Assembly (NCBI RefSeq): GCF_004777465.1
Contig: NZ_CP038462.1
Span: forward strand, 868,001-932,000
Direction of reading: 5' to 3'
Length of the DNA stretch: 64,000 bases
DNA from: Nocardioides daphniae
GTDB taxonomy: Bacteria > Actinomycetota > Actinomycetes > Propionibacteriales > Nocardioidaceae
Shown here: one piece after another, positions 34,386 to 42,476 of the stretch
Layout: every line of letters starts with the position of its first letter
Position numbering within the stretch: the first letter of the stretch is position 1
Made by a program: the position numbers and the translations under genes
The notes under the pieces: model-generated
The model's database searches: none
The model's input: only the letters and a program-made list of their open reading frames with translations
Told to the model about the DNA's origin: nothing

Positions 34386-34670
34386 ATGAAGTGCCCCAAT
34401 GATTCAGCGACTCTCGTGATGAGCGAGCGCCTCGGCGTGGAGATCGACTACTGCCCGGAGTGCCGGGGCGTGTGGCTCGACCGTGGTGAGCTCGACAAGA
34501 TCCTCGAGCGTGCGGAGGCGGACGTGTCCCGTTCGACCCCCGCCCCGCCTGCGCCGCCGCAGAACGCGCAGTACGGCAACCGACCGGCGTACGACGACCG
34601 TCGCTATGACAACAGCGGCTACCAGCGCAAGAAGAAGAAGGAGCACTGGCTGATGGAGCTGTTCGACTGA
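34386..34670 (+). CDS. zf-TFIIB (zinc-ribbon) domain protein
   Basis: This 94-residue protein has an N-terminal zinc ribbon: MKCPNDSATLV, then DYCPECRGVWLDRGELDKIL, with the Cys pairs of the zf-TFIIB domain (the first is C-P-N-D, so one ligand is replaced). The tail (residues about 47-94) is Pro/Tyr/Arg-rich and ends in a basic patch RKKKKEHWLMELFD, which also occurs at the C-terminus of other actinobacterial members. An AGGAGG site precedes the ATG. The role is unknown; nucleic-acid or membrane-adapter binding is only guessed from the ribbon. Confidence 0.85.
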   Translation: MKCPNDSATLVMSERLGVEIDYCPECRGVWLDRGELDKILERAEADVSRSTPAPPAPPQNAQYGNRPAYDDRRYDNSGYQRKKKKEHWLMELFD

Positions 34671-34676
34671 GCCCTC

Positions 34677-35447
34677 TCAGCCTGCCGACTCCGCTGCCGA
34701 GATCGAGTCGGCGATCACCCGCGCGCACAGCTGCGGATCGTCGATCATCGGGACGTGGCCGGTGCCGGACAGCACCACGTGCCGAGCGCCCGGCACGACG
34801 CGGCGTGCTGTCTCACCGTTGACCCGCTGCGGGAAGATGCGGTCGTGCTCGGGCCACACCAGGTGATCGGGCACGGGGTCGGGTCGAGCGGGGCGATCGA
34901 CTCCGTCGTCGACAGGATGTCGAGGCCGGCGGTGCACCGCAGCAGGTCGGTGGCAGCCACGGTCGCTGCCTCGGGGGTGAGCCGGTCGCCGCGTACGGCG
35001 ATGTCGCGCATGCTGAGGCGTCGTACGAGGGCAGAGCGCATCACCGTCGACGTCACGGGCGCGCTCGCTCGGGTGAGCTGGCGTACGAATCGCAGCCTGC
35101 GCGCCGACCCCGTCTGGTCGCGGCCGCCCGGCATCCAGAAACCGGCCGGCGACAGCGCGCAGACCGACCGGGCCCGGCCGCGGCGGGCCAGCTCGATCCC
35201 CATCCAGCCGCCCAGGCTGTTGCCCGCGACGTGCACGGTGTCGAGCCCAGGTCGTCGAGGTGAAGTTCGGTGTCGTCGACCAGGGCGGCGACCGTGGCCC
35301 GTCCCTCCAACGCAGACCCACCGTGGTGGCCGGCCGCCGTCGGGGTCAGCACCTCGAACGGTCCTCGAGCAGCGGGACGACCTCCGACCAGGCGTTGGCG
35401 GACATCATCACGCCGTGGAGGAGCAGGAGCGGGGGCCGTTCGGGCAT
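34677..35447 (-). CDS. Alpha/beta hydrolase, three frame breaks
   Basis: The fragments form one alpha/beta hydrolase of about 258 residues: PPLLLLHGVMMSANAWSEVVP (oxyanion HG), HVAGNSLGGWMGIELARRGR (nucleophile Ser in GNSLGG), and PDHLVWPEHDRIFPQRVNGE (acid Asp) followed by GTGHVPMIDDP (His). The frame changes near 35360, 35245 and 34890. All catalytic residues survive, so the breaks are probably base-call errors. It is convergent with the zinc-ribbon gene, seven bases away. The substrate is unknown. Confidence 0.75.
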
Positions 35448-35758
35448 GGCAGTCCTTCGCAACGGGTCGGGGGAGCGCACACCTTGCCGCACTTGGCTGG
35501 GGCGCGCCAGCCCGTCTAGCGCCGGGAGGTCTGCTGGGCGGTGTTGTTGCCATCCATGCCGGGGCGCTCGCCACCGCCGCTGACGCTGCCGGTGGATGTG
35601 GCCCCGAGGCCTGGAGGGCGGAGCGTCGCCCCTTTGCGGTGCATTGTGTCTCGACGACGCGTAGGGAACAAACCGGGGGAGCGCGACGTACGAGGTCTTC
35701 GCCCTGAGTCGCTGACCCCGCCTGCACTCCGCGGCCTCACGTCCACGAGAATCGACCC
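35448..35758. other. Intergenic stretch; only a doubtful 42-codon frame
   Basis: This 311-base interval between divergent genes has no gene I can support. A 42-codon ATG frame on the minus strand (35516-35644), rich in Gly/Ser/Thr and ending TSRR, has no ribosome-binding site and no recognisable domain. The right end should hold the promoter of the TOPRIM gene; GAGAAT at 35745-35750 is a weak -10 candidate. Confidence 0.4.
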
Positions 35759-36301
35759 GTGCCTCGACCCATCACGCTTCTCGTCGAAGGCGAGTCCGAC
35801 CGGGCCGCCGTCGTCTCCCTGGCTCCCCGGTTCGGCGTCGACCTCGACGCCGAGCAGATCGCCGTCACCGTCATCGGTGGCGCCGGCAACTTCGGCCGCG
35901 CCATCGCCGAGGCGGCCGCCCAGGGCCACCGTGTCGGCGGCCTCTACGACGAGGCCGAGGAGCGCTTCGTGGCCGGCGCGCTCAACCGCCAGGAGGGCGA
36001 GGACCTGACGCGTCAGGGCTTCTTCGCGTGCCGCCCCGACCTCGAGCTGGAGCTGGTCCGGGCGATCGGCGCCGTCGAGCTGGCCCCGCTGCTGGAAGCC
36101 AACGGCGACCTCAAGACCTTCCGCAACTTCCAGGACCAGCCGAAGTACCGCGACGCCGACGCGCTCGAGCAGGCGCGCCGCTTCATCGGCGCCAACGGCT
36201 CGCGCAAGGCCAAGTACGCCGCGCTGATGGCCGAAGCCGTCGACTTCGGCTCGGTGCCCGAGCCGCTCGAGGGCCTCGTCAACTGGATCTGGAGCGCCTG
36301 A
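35759..36301 (+). CDS. Standalone TOPRIM-domain (OLD nuclease-like) protein
   Basis: This 180-residue protein consists almost only of a TOPRIM fold like the C-terminal domain of OLD-family nucleases. The first strand carries the metal-binding Glu in LLVEGESDRAAV (residues 7-18), VTVIGGAGNFGRAI follows, and the second acidic site is in GLYDEAEERF. The ATPase domain of OLD proteins is absent. The C-terminal helices (LEQARRFIGANGSRKAKYAALMAEAV) probably complete the fold. It could be a small nuclease, or a partner of an unlinked ATPase. Confidence 0.72.
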   Translation: MPRPITLLVEGESDRAAVVSLAPRFGVDLDAEQIAVTVIGGAGNFGRAIAEAAAQGHRVGGLYDEAEERFVAGALNRQEGEDLTRQGFFACRPDLELELVRAIGAVELAPLLEANGDLKTFRNFQDQPKYRDADALEQARRFIGANGSRKAKYAALMAEAVDFGSVPEPLEGLVNWIWSA

Positions 36302-36326
36302 CTCCGCCCGGTCGGGGTGCCGAAGG

Positions 36327-36776
36327 TCAGGAAGTGACCACGCTCGGCGGCAGGTCCAGGTCGGGCACGAGCTCGCGCAGCAGCTCTCGTACGCGGCCGT
36401 CGAGGTCGGCAAGCACGCGGCGTACGGTCGCCTCGTCCTGGCCACCCGGGTCGTCGACCGGCCAGTCGCGGTAGGTCACCCCGGGGACGTAGGGGCAGGT
36501 CTCCCCGCAGCCCAGGGTGATCGCCAGGTCGCTGGCCGCGATCATCTCGCGGGTCAGGTGCTTGGGGTGCTCGCGCGAGGTGTCGAGGCCCAGCGCCTCC
36601 AGCTCGACGGCGACCTCGGGGTGGATGTGCTCGCCGGGCTGGGTGCCTGCCGAGAGCGCCACGACCCGGCCCCGGGCGTAGTGCTCGGTGAGCAAACGCG
36701 CGGCGACGGAGCGGCCTCCGTTGCGTACGCACGCGAAGACGACCTGCGGGACGTGCGGCGTGGTCTGTGTGGTCAT
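36327..36776 (-). CDS. arsC: Arsenate reductase ArsC (LMW-phosphatase type)
   Basis: ArsC reduces arsenate to arsenite for export. The 149-residue protein has the low-molecular-weight phosphatase loop CVRNGGR (Cys16 to Arg22) and the second redox cysteines in GCGETCPY. WPVDDPGG holds the general-acid Asp. The pattern fits the thioredoxin- or mycothiol-coupled family. Its ATG overlaps the acr3 stop by four bases; the order on the minus strand is arsM, acr3, arsC. Confidence 0.93.
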   Translation of the reverse strand: MTTQTTPHVPQVVFACVRNGGRSVAARLLTEHYARGRVVALSAGTQPGEHIHPEVAVELEALGLDTSREHPKHLTREMIAASDLAITLGCGETCPYVPGVTYRDWPVDDPGGQDEATVRRVLADLDGRVRELLRELVPDLDLPPSVVTS

Positions 36777-37860
36777 GCGGAGGCTCCTCGGGTGTCGGGG
36801 AAGAAGCGTCGGGCCCAGAGGCTGACGTGGACCAGCCCGACCAGGACGGGCACCTCGATCAGGGGGCCGACGACGCCGGCGAGCGCCTGCCCGCTGGTGA
36901 CGCCGAAGACGGCGATCGCGACGGCGATGGCGAGCTCGAAGTTGTTGCCGGCGGCGGTGAAGGCGACCGTCGTGGCGCGCGGGTAGGTCAACCGCATCCG
37001 GTGTGCCACCACCATCGAGCCGGCCCACATCACCGCGAAGTAGATGACCAGCGGCACCGCGATGCGGGCGACGTCGAGCGGCTGGTTGGTGATCGTGTCG
37101 CCCTGGAGGGCGAAGAGGACGACGATCGTGAAGAGCAGGCCGTAGAGCGCCCACGGTCCGATGCGCGGCAGGAACGTGTCCTCGTACCACTCGCGGCCGC
37201 GGCGGGCCTCGCCCACGCGGCGCGTCAGGAAGCCCGCCGCCAACGGGATGCCGAGGAAGACCACGACGCTCCAGGCGATCAGCCACGGGGAGACGTCGAG
37301 GCCGGTCGTGGAGAGGCCGAGCCAGCCGGGCAGCAGGTCGAGGTAGAACCAGCCGAGCAGGGCGAAGGCCAGCACCTGGAAGACGGAGTTGACAGCCACG
37401 AGCACGGCCGCGGCCTCACGGTCGCCGCAGGCCAGGTCGTTCCAGATGATCACCATCGCGATGCAGCGGGCGAGGCCGACCACGATCAGGCCGGTGCGGT
37501 ACTCCGGCAGGTCGGGCAGGAAGAGAGCCACGCCAGCGCGAACATGAGCGCTGGCCCCACCACCCAGTTGAGCACCAGCGACAGCGTCATCAGCCGTCGG
37601 TCGCGGGCCACGTGGCCGACCTCGTCGTAGCGGACCTTGGCCAGCACCGGATACATCATCACCAGCAGGCCGAGCGCGATCGGCAGCGAGATCGACCCGA
37701 TCGTGATGCTGTCGAGGGCCTCGGCGATGCCCGGTACCCACCGCCCCGCGAGCAGGCCGGCGACCATGGCGAGCCCGATCCACGCCGGGAGGTAGCGGTC
37801 CAGCGTGGAGAGCCGGGTGGGTACGGCCCGTGCGGCGGTGCGGTTGGCGACGCTGCTCAT
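36773..37860 (-). CDS. acr3: Arsenite efflux transporter ACR3, one frame break
   Basis: ACR3 exports arsenite across the membrane through ten helices. The roughly 362-residue sequence shows [36 protein letters not shown], the family motif [19 protein letters not shown] with the essential cysteine, and [21 protein letters not shown] missing base near 37529 separates the N-terminal 110 codons (ending MFALAW) from the rest. The ATG at 37860 overlaps the arsM stop (ATGA), confirming the operon. Confidence 0.92.
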
Positions 37861-38702
37861 GCGGCCGGCTTGGTGGCGCGGATGATGGCGCCGTGCATGC
37901 CCGGGGCGGCCTCGTGGGTGAACTCGACCTCGGCGTCGACGAAGCCTGCGGCGGCGAGCCCGTCGAGGTACTCCGAGCGCGAGAGGGCGCCGGCGATGCA
38001 CCCGACGTACGACCCGCGCTCGGCGCGCTCGGCCGGGCTGAGGTGGTCCTCGGCGACGACGTCGGAGATGCCGATCCGACCGCCGGGGGTGAGCACGCGG
38101 TGCATCTCGGCGATGACCTGCGGCTTGTCGACCGACAGGTTGATCACGCAGTTGGAGATGACCACGTCGACCGAGGCGTCGGGCAGCGGGACGTCCTCGA
38201 TGGTGGCCTTGAGGAACTCCACGTTCTCCGCGCCGGCCTTCGCGGCGTTGGCGCGGGCCAGGTCGAGCATCTCGTCGGTCATGTCGACCCCGTAGGCGAA
38301 CCCCGTCTCGCCGACGCGGCGCGCGGAGAGCAGCACGTCGATGCCGCCGCCGGAGCCGAGGTCGAGCACGCGCTCGCCGGCGCGCAGGTCGGCCACGGCC
38401 GTCGGGTTGCCGCAGCCCAGGCTGGCGGCGACCGCCTCGACGGGGAGGGCGTCCTGGTCGTCGGCGCCGTAGAGCGCTGCGCCGAAGGAGTCGTCGACGG
38501 CGACGTCGTCGCTGCAGCACGAGGAGGTGCCGCAGGAGTCGTCGACGACCGTGAGGGAGTCGCCGGACTGGAGGTCGGCGTTGAGCTCGGCGTTGGTGGT
38601 CCCGCGGGTGACGGCGGTCGCGGCCTGCGCGTAGCGGTCGCGCACCTGCTCGCGGAGCTGGTCAGGGGTCGGGGCGCCCGCGGGGGAGTCGGTGGTGGTC
38701 AT
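37857..38702 (-). CDS. arsM: Arsenite methyltransferase ArsM
   Basis: ArsM uses SAM to methylate arsenite, finally giving volatile arsines. The 281-residue protein has the SAM motif [16 protein letters not shown] and the catalytic cysteines Cys185 in SNCVINLS and Cys235 in YVGCIAGAL. An N-terminal cysteine cluster (Cys57, Cys62, Cys63) could bind arsenic. The ATG at 38702 is preferred because GAGAGG lies upstream; a start at 38732 would place the N-terminus in the ArsR operator. It is the first gene of the ars operon. Confidence 0.92.
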   Translation of the reverse strand: MTTTDSPAGAPTPDQLREQVRDRYAQAATAVTRGTTNAELNADLQSGDSLTVVDDSCGTSSCCSDDVAVDDSFGAALYGADDQDALPVEAVAASLGCGNPTAVADLRAGERVLDLGSGGGIDVLLSARRVGETGFAYGVDMTDEMLDLARANAAKAGAENVEFLKATIEDVPLPDASVDVVISNCVINLSVDKPQVIAEMHRVLTPGGRIGISDVVAEDHLSPAERAERGSYVGCIAGALSRSEYLDGLAAAGFVDAEVEFTHEAAPGMHGAIIRATKPAA

Positions 38703-38724
38703 GGTGCCGGTCCTCTCGTCTCGC

Positions 38725-38776
38725 ATCGACAAACGTCAATGTATCGAGGTTGGTCGATGCATCGACGTTTGTCAAT
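38725..38776. promoter_or_regulatory. Paired ArsR operator sites between arsM and arsR
   Basis: Two 16-base sites, 38725-38740 (ATCGACAAACGTCAAT) and 38761-38776 (ATCGACGTTTGTCAAT), are inverted copies of each other with 14 of 16 matches. Both contain the core GACAAACGTC on one strand or the other. They lie between the divergent arsM and arsR starts, the expected place for ArsR repression of both directions. Confidence 0.78.
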
Positions 38777-38797
38777 GCGTCTGTCACACTGGCTGGC

Positions 38798-39145
38798 ATG
38801 GCCACACGCACCGCCCTCCCTGTCGCCGACGAGACAGCCTGCTGCGCCGCCGTCACCGACGGCGCGCTCGAGGTCGACGAGGCCCAGCGGCTCGCGCGGC
38901 AGTTCAAGGCGCTGGGTGACCCGACCCGCGTACGCCTGTTGTCGCTGATCGCCGCCCAGCCCGAGCGCGAGGCCTGCGTCTGCGACCTCACCGATCCCGT
39001 CGGGTTGTCGCAGTCGACCGTCTCGCACCACATGAAGCAGCTCGTCGACGCCGGGCTGGTGCTGCGTGAGCAGCGCGGGCGGTGGGCGTTCTACCGCGTG
39101 GTCGACGAGACGCTGAGCCAGCTGAGCCGGGCGCTCGCGCCCTGA
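38798..39145 (+). CDS. arsR: ArsR-family arsenic-responsive repressor
   Basis: This 115-residue winged-helix repressor shows FKALGDPTRVRLLSLIA and the recognition helix SQSTVSHHMKQLVDAGLV. Cysteines sit at the N-terminus (Cys15, Cys16) and in ACVCDL (Cys60, Cys62). A Cys-Val-Cys before helix alpha-4 is typical of As(III)/Cd sensors, and the N-terminal pair may complete the site. It is divergent from arsM-acr3-arsC, with two inverted operator copies between them. The ATG at 38798 is chosen over upstream frames that would include the operator. Confidence 0.93.
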   Translation: MATRTALPVADETACCAAVTDGALEVDEAQRLARQFKALGDPTRVRLLSLIAAQPEREACVCDLTDPVGLSQSTVSHHMKQLVDAGLVLREQRGRWAFYRVVDETLSQLSRALAP

Positions 39146-39146
39146 G

Positions 39147-39161
39147 CCCCGCTGAGCGGGG
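39147..39161. terminator. Hairpin between arsR and the convergent GTPase-like gene
   Basis: CCCCGC (39147-39152) and GCGGGG (39156-39161) form a 6-bp stem with a TGA loop just after the arsR stop. Confidence 0.45.
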
Positions 39162-39181
39162 GCCCGGAACCTCCGCTCGGC

Positions 39182-39988
39182 TCACACGTGACCGCTGAGC
39201 TGCGCCAACCGGTCCGCGAGGGCGTCGACCATGGCGCTGGCCCGCTTCCCGGAGATCGCCGCCGTGCGGTCGCCGCCCTGGCTGGAGACCGGGAGCACGT
39301 CGACGGAGAGCTTCGCGCCCCCGGCCAACGCCCGCAGCTCGTCGACCTTGTCGCCGAAGGGGCTGCCGCTGCCGGGGGAGTAGTACCGCACGACCTCGTC
39401 CAGGTCGTCGGCGAAGAGGTCGGCCTTGGTCACGGCGATGACCAGCCAGACCGGCTTGTCACGGCGCACGGCCATCGAGGCGATCCGGTGTGCCGTGATC
39501 GCCCAGTCCTCGAGCTCGGCGGCGAGCTGCTCCTCGCGTGACGCGGTCGCTGCGCCGCTGGTCCCGGCGGTACGACGCGGGGTGGCGTAGCCGTTGGCCA
39601 CCACGTGGATGACGCCGTCGACGGGCTCGTCGTGGAAGACCTCGTCCAGGGCGCCGAGCCGGGTGGCCGCATTGTCGCCCGGCACCACCAGGAAGCGGAA
39701 CCCCTGCAACCGCGCCGAGCGTCGCGTACGCCGCTCCATCACCGCCGAACCGACCTCGCCGACCCCGGCCCCGGACGTACGCCGTGCGAGCCGGTCGGCC
39801 AGCTGCGTCTTGCCGACACCCGTCATGCCGGTCACGGCGACCGTGGGAAAGCGCCGCCGGAAGAGCCGGTGGACGCGCTCGGGGGCGGCTGACAGGCCAG
39901 CCAGCACGCCGCCCGCGATCGTGGCGCCGATCGCGGTGCGGCCGGAGCTGGGCAGGATCGTCCGGAAGGTGCTGGTGGTGCGGGACAC
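39182..39988 (-). CDS. P-loop GTPase-like protein of unknown function
   Basis: This 268-residue protein has a short N-terminal hydrophobic stretch (AIGATIAGGVLAGLSAAP) and then a P-loop GMTGVGKTQLADRL (about residues 53-66). VVANGYATP lies at the switch II position and VIAVTKADLF resembles the G4 motif (TKAD for NKXD), so a GTPase of the TRAFAC class is likely. The C-terminus ends in a helix. No neighbour explains its role, and the specific family is not one I can name. Confidence 0.7.
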   Translation of the reverse strand: MSRTTSTFRTILPSSGRTAIGATIAGGVLAGLSAAPERVHRLFRRRFPTVAVTGMTGVGKTQLADRLARRTSGAGVGEVGSAVMERRTRRSARLQGFRFLVVPGDNAATRLGALDEVFHDEPVDGVIHVVANGYATPRRTAGTSGAATASREEQLAAELEDWAITAHRIASMAVRRDKPVWLVIAVTKADLFADDLDEVVRYYSPGSGSPFGDKVDELRALAGGAKLSVDVLPVSSQGGDRTAAISGKRASAMVDALADRLAQLSGHV

Positions 39989-40064
39989 AGGGCCTCCATG
40001 CCCGGTGGGGCGAGGTCGGTGCGGATGGTTCCTGGGAGGCAGAGCCTACGACCCGGTGTCGAGG

Positions 40065-40700
40065 TCAGGCGGTCGCCTTCGGGCGACGGCGTACGGCACG
40101 ACGGATCGTCGAGCCGGGCTTGGAGGCCAGCAGCGGGTCCCAGACGTCGGTGATCTCGGTCAGCCGGGACTCGTCGACGAAGACCGCGCCGTCCTTGACC
40201 TCCTGCTCGAGGTCGCGCCCGAGGATCGTGCCGGCCGTCTTCATGCCGCCCCAGATCGTGGCGTTGATGCCGACCATGTGCTCGGTGCTCGCGCCACCCA
40301 GGAAGAGGCCGGGGATGTGGGTGGTGACCTTCGGCCGGAACGGGCCGAGGTTCTTGAGCAGCGGGGCGATGCCGTAGCAGGAGCCGTCCGAGGTCAGGGT
40401 GAAGCGCTCCTGGGTCATCGGCGTCGACGCCTCGCAGAAGACCATCCGCTCGCGCAGGTCGGGGATCATCAGCGAGGCCGTGTCGAGCACGCGCTCGGTG
40501 ACGGCGGCGAGCAGGCCGTCCTTGGTGCCGAAGTGCACGTAGACCGACGCGGCGGAGATGCCGGCTCGGGCGGCGACGTCCTCGACCCGGATCTCTTCGG
40601 CGGCCCGTTCGGAGAGGAGCTGCTCGCAGGCGTCGAGGACCTGCGTACGCGTGCGCTCACGGCGCCGGGAGCCGCGCGCCGCGGGGTCGGTGTCAGGCAT
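40065..40700 (-). CDS. Chimera: TetR DNA-binding domain fused to a desaturase C-terminus
   Basis: One open frame of 211 residues joins two unrelated parts. Residues 15-72 are a TetR helix-turn-helix (TQVLDACEQLL, then VAARAGISAASVYVHFGTKDGLL). Residues about 75-164 look like the C-terminus of phytoene desaturase/dehydrogenase-type FAD oxidoreductases: ATP-type ASTPMTQERFTLTSDGSCYG, then IPGLFLGGASTEHMVGINATIWGGM. The TetR ligand domain is absent. The junction falls near nucleotides 40470-40490. A deletion that fused tetR to a downstream desaturase gene on the same strand would give this; an assembly error is the alternative. Whether it is a functional regulator is unclear. Its start overlaps the next upstream gene. 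Confidence 0.68.
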   Translation of the reverse strand: MPDTDPAARGSRRRERTRTQVLDACEQLLSERAAEEIRVEDVAARAGISAASVYVHFGTKDGLLAAVTERVLDTASLMIPDLRERMVFCEASTPMTQERFTLTSDGSCYGIAPLLKNLGPFRPKVTTHIPGLFLGGASTEHMVGINATIWGGMKTAGTILGRDLEQEVKDGAVFVDESRLTEITDVWDPLLASKPGSTIRRAVRRRPKATA

Positions 40701-41205
40701 CGGTGCTGCCTCCGTCGGGCTCCTTGCGGCGGGCGCGCTTGCCGCCGGGGACCCGGTCGGAGCGCTTCACCCTCGGGGTCGGGACGGCGACCATCGCCTG
40801 GGCCGGGTGCTCCCCGCGGCGCAGGTGCTCGCCCTGCGCGGCGATCGCCACGCGGCTGTCGGACCAGGTGCCGGCCTCGGCCTCCCAGACGCGCTCGAAG
40901 CCGTGGCGCACCTCCACGTGCCAGCGGCGCCCGAACGCCACCCGGGCGAGCACGGCGAAGGGAAGCAGGACGGCGAGCAGGAGGAGCTCGACCAGGGAGA
41001 AGGCCAGCGCGGCGAGGGTCAGGACGACCAGGGGGAGGGTGATCACCAGGCCGACGAGCCAGACGGCGCACCCGATCGGGTCGTCGGCGTCGCCGTCGAG
41101 GAGCGAGGGAAGCTCGCCGTGGTCGGAGAGCTCGCCGCGGCGACGCCACGGGACCCACCGGCGCGAGACGCGCCAGACCCTCCCGTGCGGGTCGGTGACC
41201 TTCAC
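40693..41205 (-). CDS. Small membrane protein of unknown function
   Basis: This 170-residue protein has two adjacent membrane helices (about residues 44-66 and 66-90, WLVGLVITLPLVVLTLAALAF onward), an N-terminal segment with WRVSRRWVPWRRR, and a basic C-terminus. I do not recognise the family; similar proteins are common next to transcription regulators in actinobacteria. It starts with GTG at 41205 and its 3' end overlaps the start of the TetR chimera, so they are probably co-transcribed. Confidence 0.65.
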   Translation of the reverse strand: MKVTDPHGRVWRVSRRWVPWRRRGELSDHGELPSLLDGDADDPIGCAVWLVGLVITLPLVVLTLAALAFSLVELLLLAVLLPFAVLARVAFGRRWHVEVRHGFERVWEAEAGTWSDSRVAIAAQGEHLRRGEHPAQAMVAVPTPRVKRSDRVPGGKRARRKEPDGGSTDA

Positions 41206-41217
41206 CCGGCCACGCCC

Positions 41218-41793
41218 TCAGAAGGCACGGCTCTCCTCGGAGAGCCGCGGCTCCACGCGCTTGTCGGGGTGGTAGCCGGCCTTGTCGGCGTAGAAGGCCC
41301 GGATCCGGTCCATGTCGGCGGCCACGTCGCCGGTGAGCTCGATCGTGATGCCCAGCCCCGAGGTCTTCGTGGTGCGGTCGACGTAGCCGAGGGTGACGGG
41401 CATGCCGGTCTCGCGGGCGATCCGGTAGAAGCCCGACTTCCAGTGCGTGTGCGGGCCGCGGGTGCCGTCGGGGGTGACGACGAGGCCGAAGACCTCGCCC
41501 TCGTTGATGCGACGCACGACACCGCTGACCACGTCCCCGGGGTTGGCGCGGTCGACGGGGATGCCGCCCAGGGCGCGCATGACCGGTCCGGCCGGGCCCT
41601 TGAAGAGGCTCTTCTTGCCCATCCAGCGGATGTCCATGTCGAGACTCCAGGCGATGCCGAGCATCAGCAGGAAGTCCCAGTTGGAGGTGTGCGGGGCCCC
41701 GATCAACACGGTCGGGCGGGTGGGGCCGGGCTCGGTGACGAGCGTCCAGCCGCTCAACTTCCAGCCGGCACGGGCGACGAGGCGTCGGATCAT
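41218..41793 (-). CDS. 1-acyl-glycerol-3-phosphate acyltransferase (PlsC family)
   Basis: This 191-residue lysophospholipid acyltransferase shows the catalytic H-X4-D motif APHTSNWD, the second block MRALGGIPVDRANP and VTPDGTRG corresponding to the PEGTRS motif. Length is short but usual for this stand-alone actinobacterial group. It probably acylates lysophosphatidate or a related lipid at the membrane. The ATG at 41793 lies 6 bases after TAGCGT, so it is likely leaderless. Confidence 0.87.
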   Translation of the reverse strand: MIRRLVARAGWKLSGWTLVTEPGPTRPTVLIGAPHTSNWDFLLMLGIAWSLDMDIRWMGKKSLFKGPAGPVMRALGGIPVDRANPGDVVSGVVRRINEGEVFGLVVTPDGTRGPHTHWKSGFYRIARETGMPVTLGYVDRTTKTSGLGITIELTGDVAADMDRIRAFYADKAGYHPDKRVEPRLSEESRAF

Positions 41794-41799
41794 GGGGTC

Positions 41800-41805
41800 A
41801 CGCTA
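41800..41805 (-). promoter_or_regulatory. -10 box of the plsC-like gene (leaderless)
   Basis: TAGCGT on the minus strand ends 6 bases before the ATG at 41793. Confidence 0.5.
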
Positions 41806-41855
41806 GGCCATCGCGGCGGGTCGCCTGCGCAGGCGTTCACGGCCGGGTGGGGCGC

Positions 41856-42362
41856 TCACGGTGAGACGGCACGCTCCTCGGCGTCGTGGCCGGGCTCGAA
41901 GTGGGCGGCGTCGGAGAGCCGCAGGGGCGTGAAGGGGCCGCTCGAGGCCGCCGAGCGCACCCGGGTCGTCACGCAGACGTGGTCGCCGCCGTCGTCGAGC
42001 ACCGCGACCCGGTCGACCAGCATCCGGTTCGGGCAGGCGCGGATCACCGGGACCCCGTGCTCGTCGAGCTCGACGTCGAGCCCGGAGAACTTGTCGGTCT
42101 CCTCGCCGGTCTGGGTGCCGAAGCGCTCCGCCAGGTCGAGGTCCTCGGTGGTGAGGAAGTGCACCGCGAAGTGCGCGGAGCGCAGGCTGGTGCGGTAGGT
42201 GTGGTTGGCCTTCGACAGCCAGAACGAGTAGCCCTCGGCGTCGATGCTCGACTGGGCGTGGAAGCCGACCACGCAGCCGGCGAGGGTGCCCTCGGCTGCC
42301 GTGGTCACCACGACGAGGGGCGTGTCGACGGATTCCATCAAGGTGTCGAAGGGCGTGTCCAC
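41856..42362 (-). CDS. Flavin reductase-like (split-barrel FMN-binding) protein
   Basis: This 168-residue protein has the flavin reductase fold: DTPLVVVTTAAEGTLAGCVVGFH, SFWLSKANHTYRTSLRSAHFAVHFL and DKFSGLDVELDEHGVPVI are the usual FMN-binding blocks. Such proteins either provide reduced FMN to a monooxygenase or act alone. No monooxygenase is adjacent. The GTG at 42362 follows a TACCGT -10 by 6 bases. Confidence 0.85.
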   Translation of the reverse strand: MDTPFDTLMESVDTPLVVVTTAAEGTLAGCVVGFHAQSSIDAEGYSFWLSKANHTYRTSLRSAHFAVHFLTTEDLDLAERFGTQTGEETDKFSGLDVELDEHGVPVIRACPNRMLVDRVAVLDDGGDHVCVTTRVRSAASSGPFTPLRLSDAAHFEPGHDAEERAVSP

Positions 42363-42368
42363 GCCTCC

Positions 42369-42374
42369 ACGGTA
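42369..42374 (-). promoter_or_regulatory. -10 box of the flavin reductase gene (leaderless)
   Basis: TACCGT on the minus strand ends 6 bases before the GTG at 42362. Confidence 0.45.
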
Positions 42375-42476
42375 GCCCTCGGACCCACCTCCCAAACCTG
42401 TCTCCTCGGCCGTCCCCACCGGTGAACGGGCGCGCCTGCTCTGGACGCGCCCGAGGCGCTTTGCTTGGCTGGGGCC

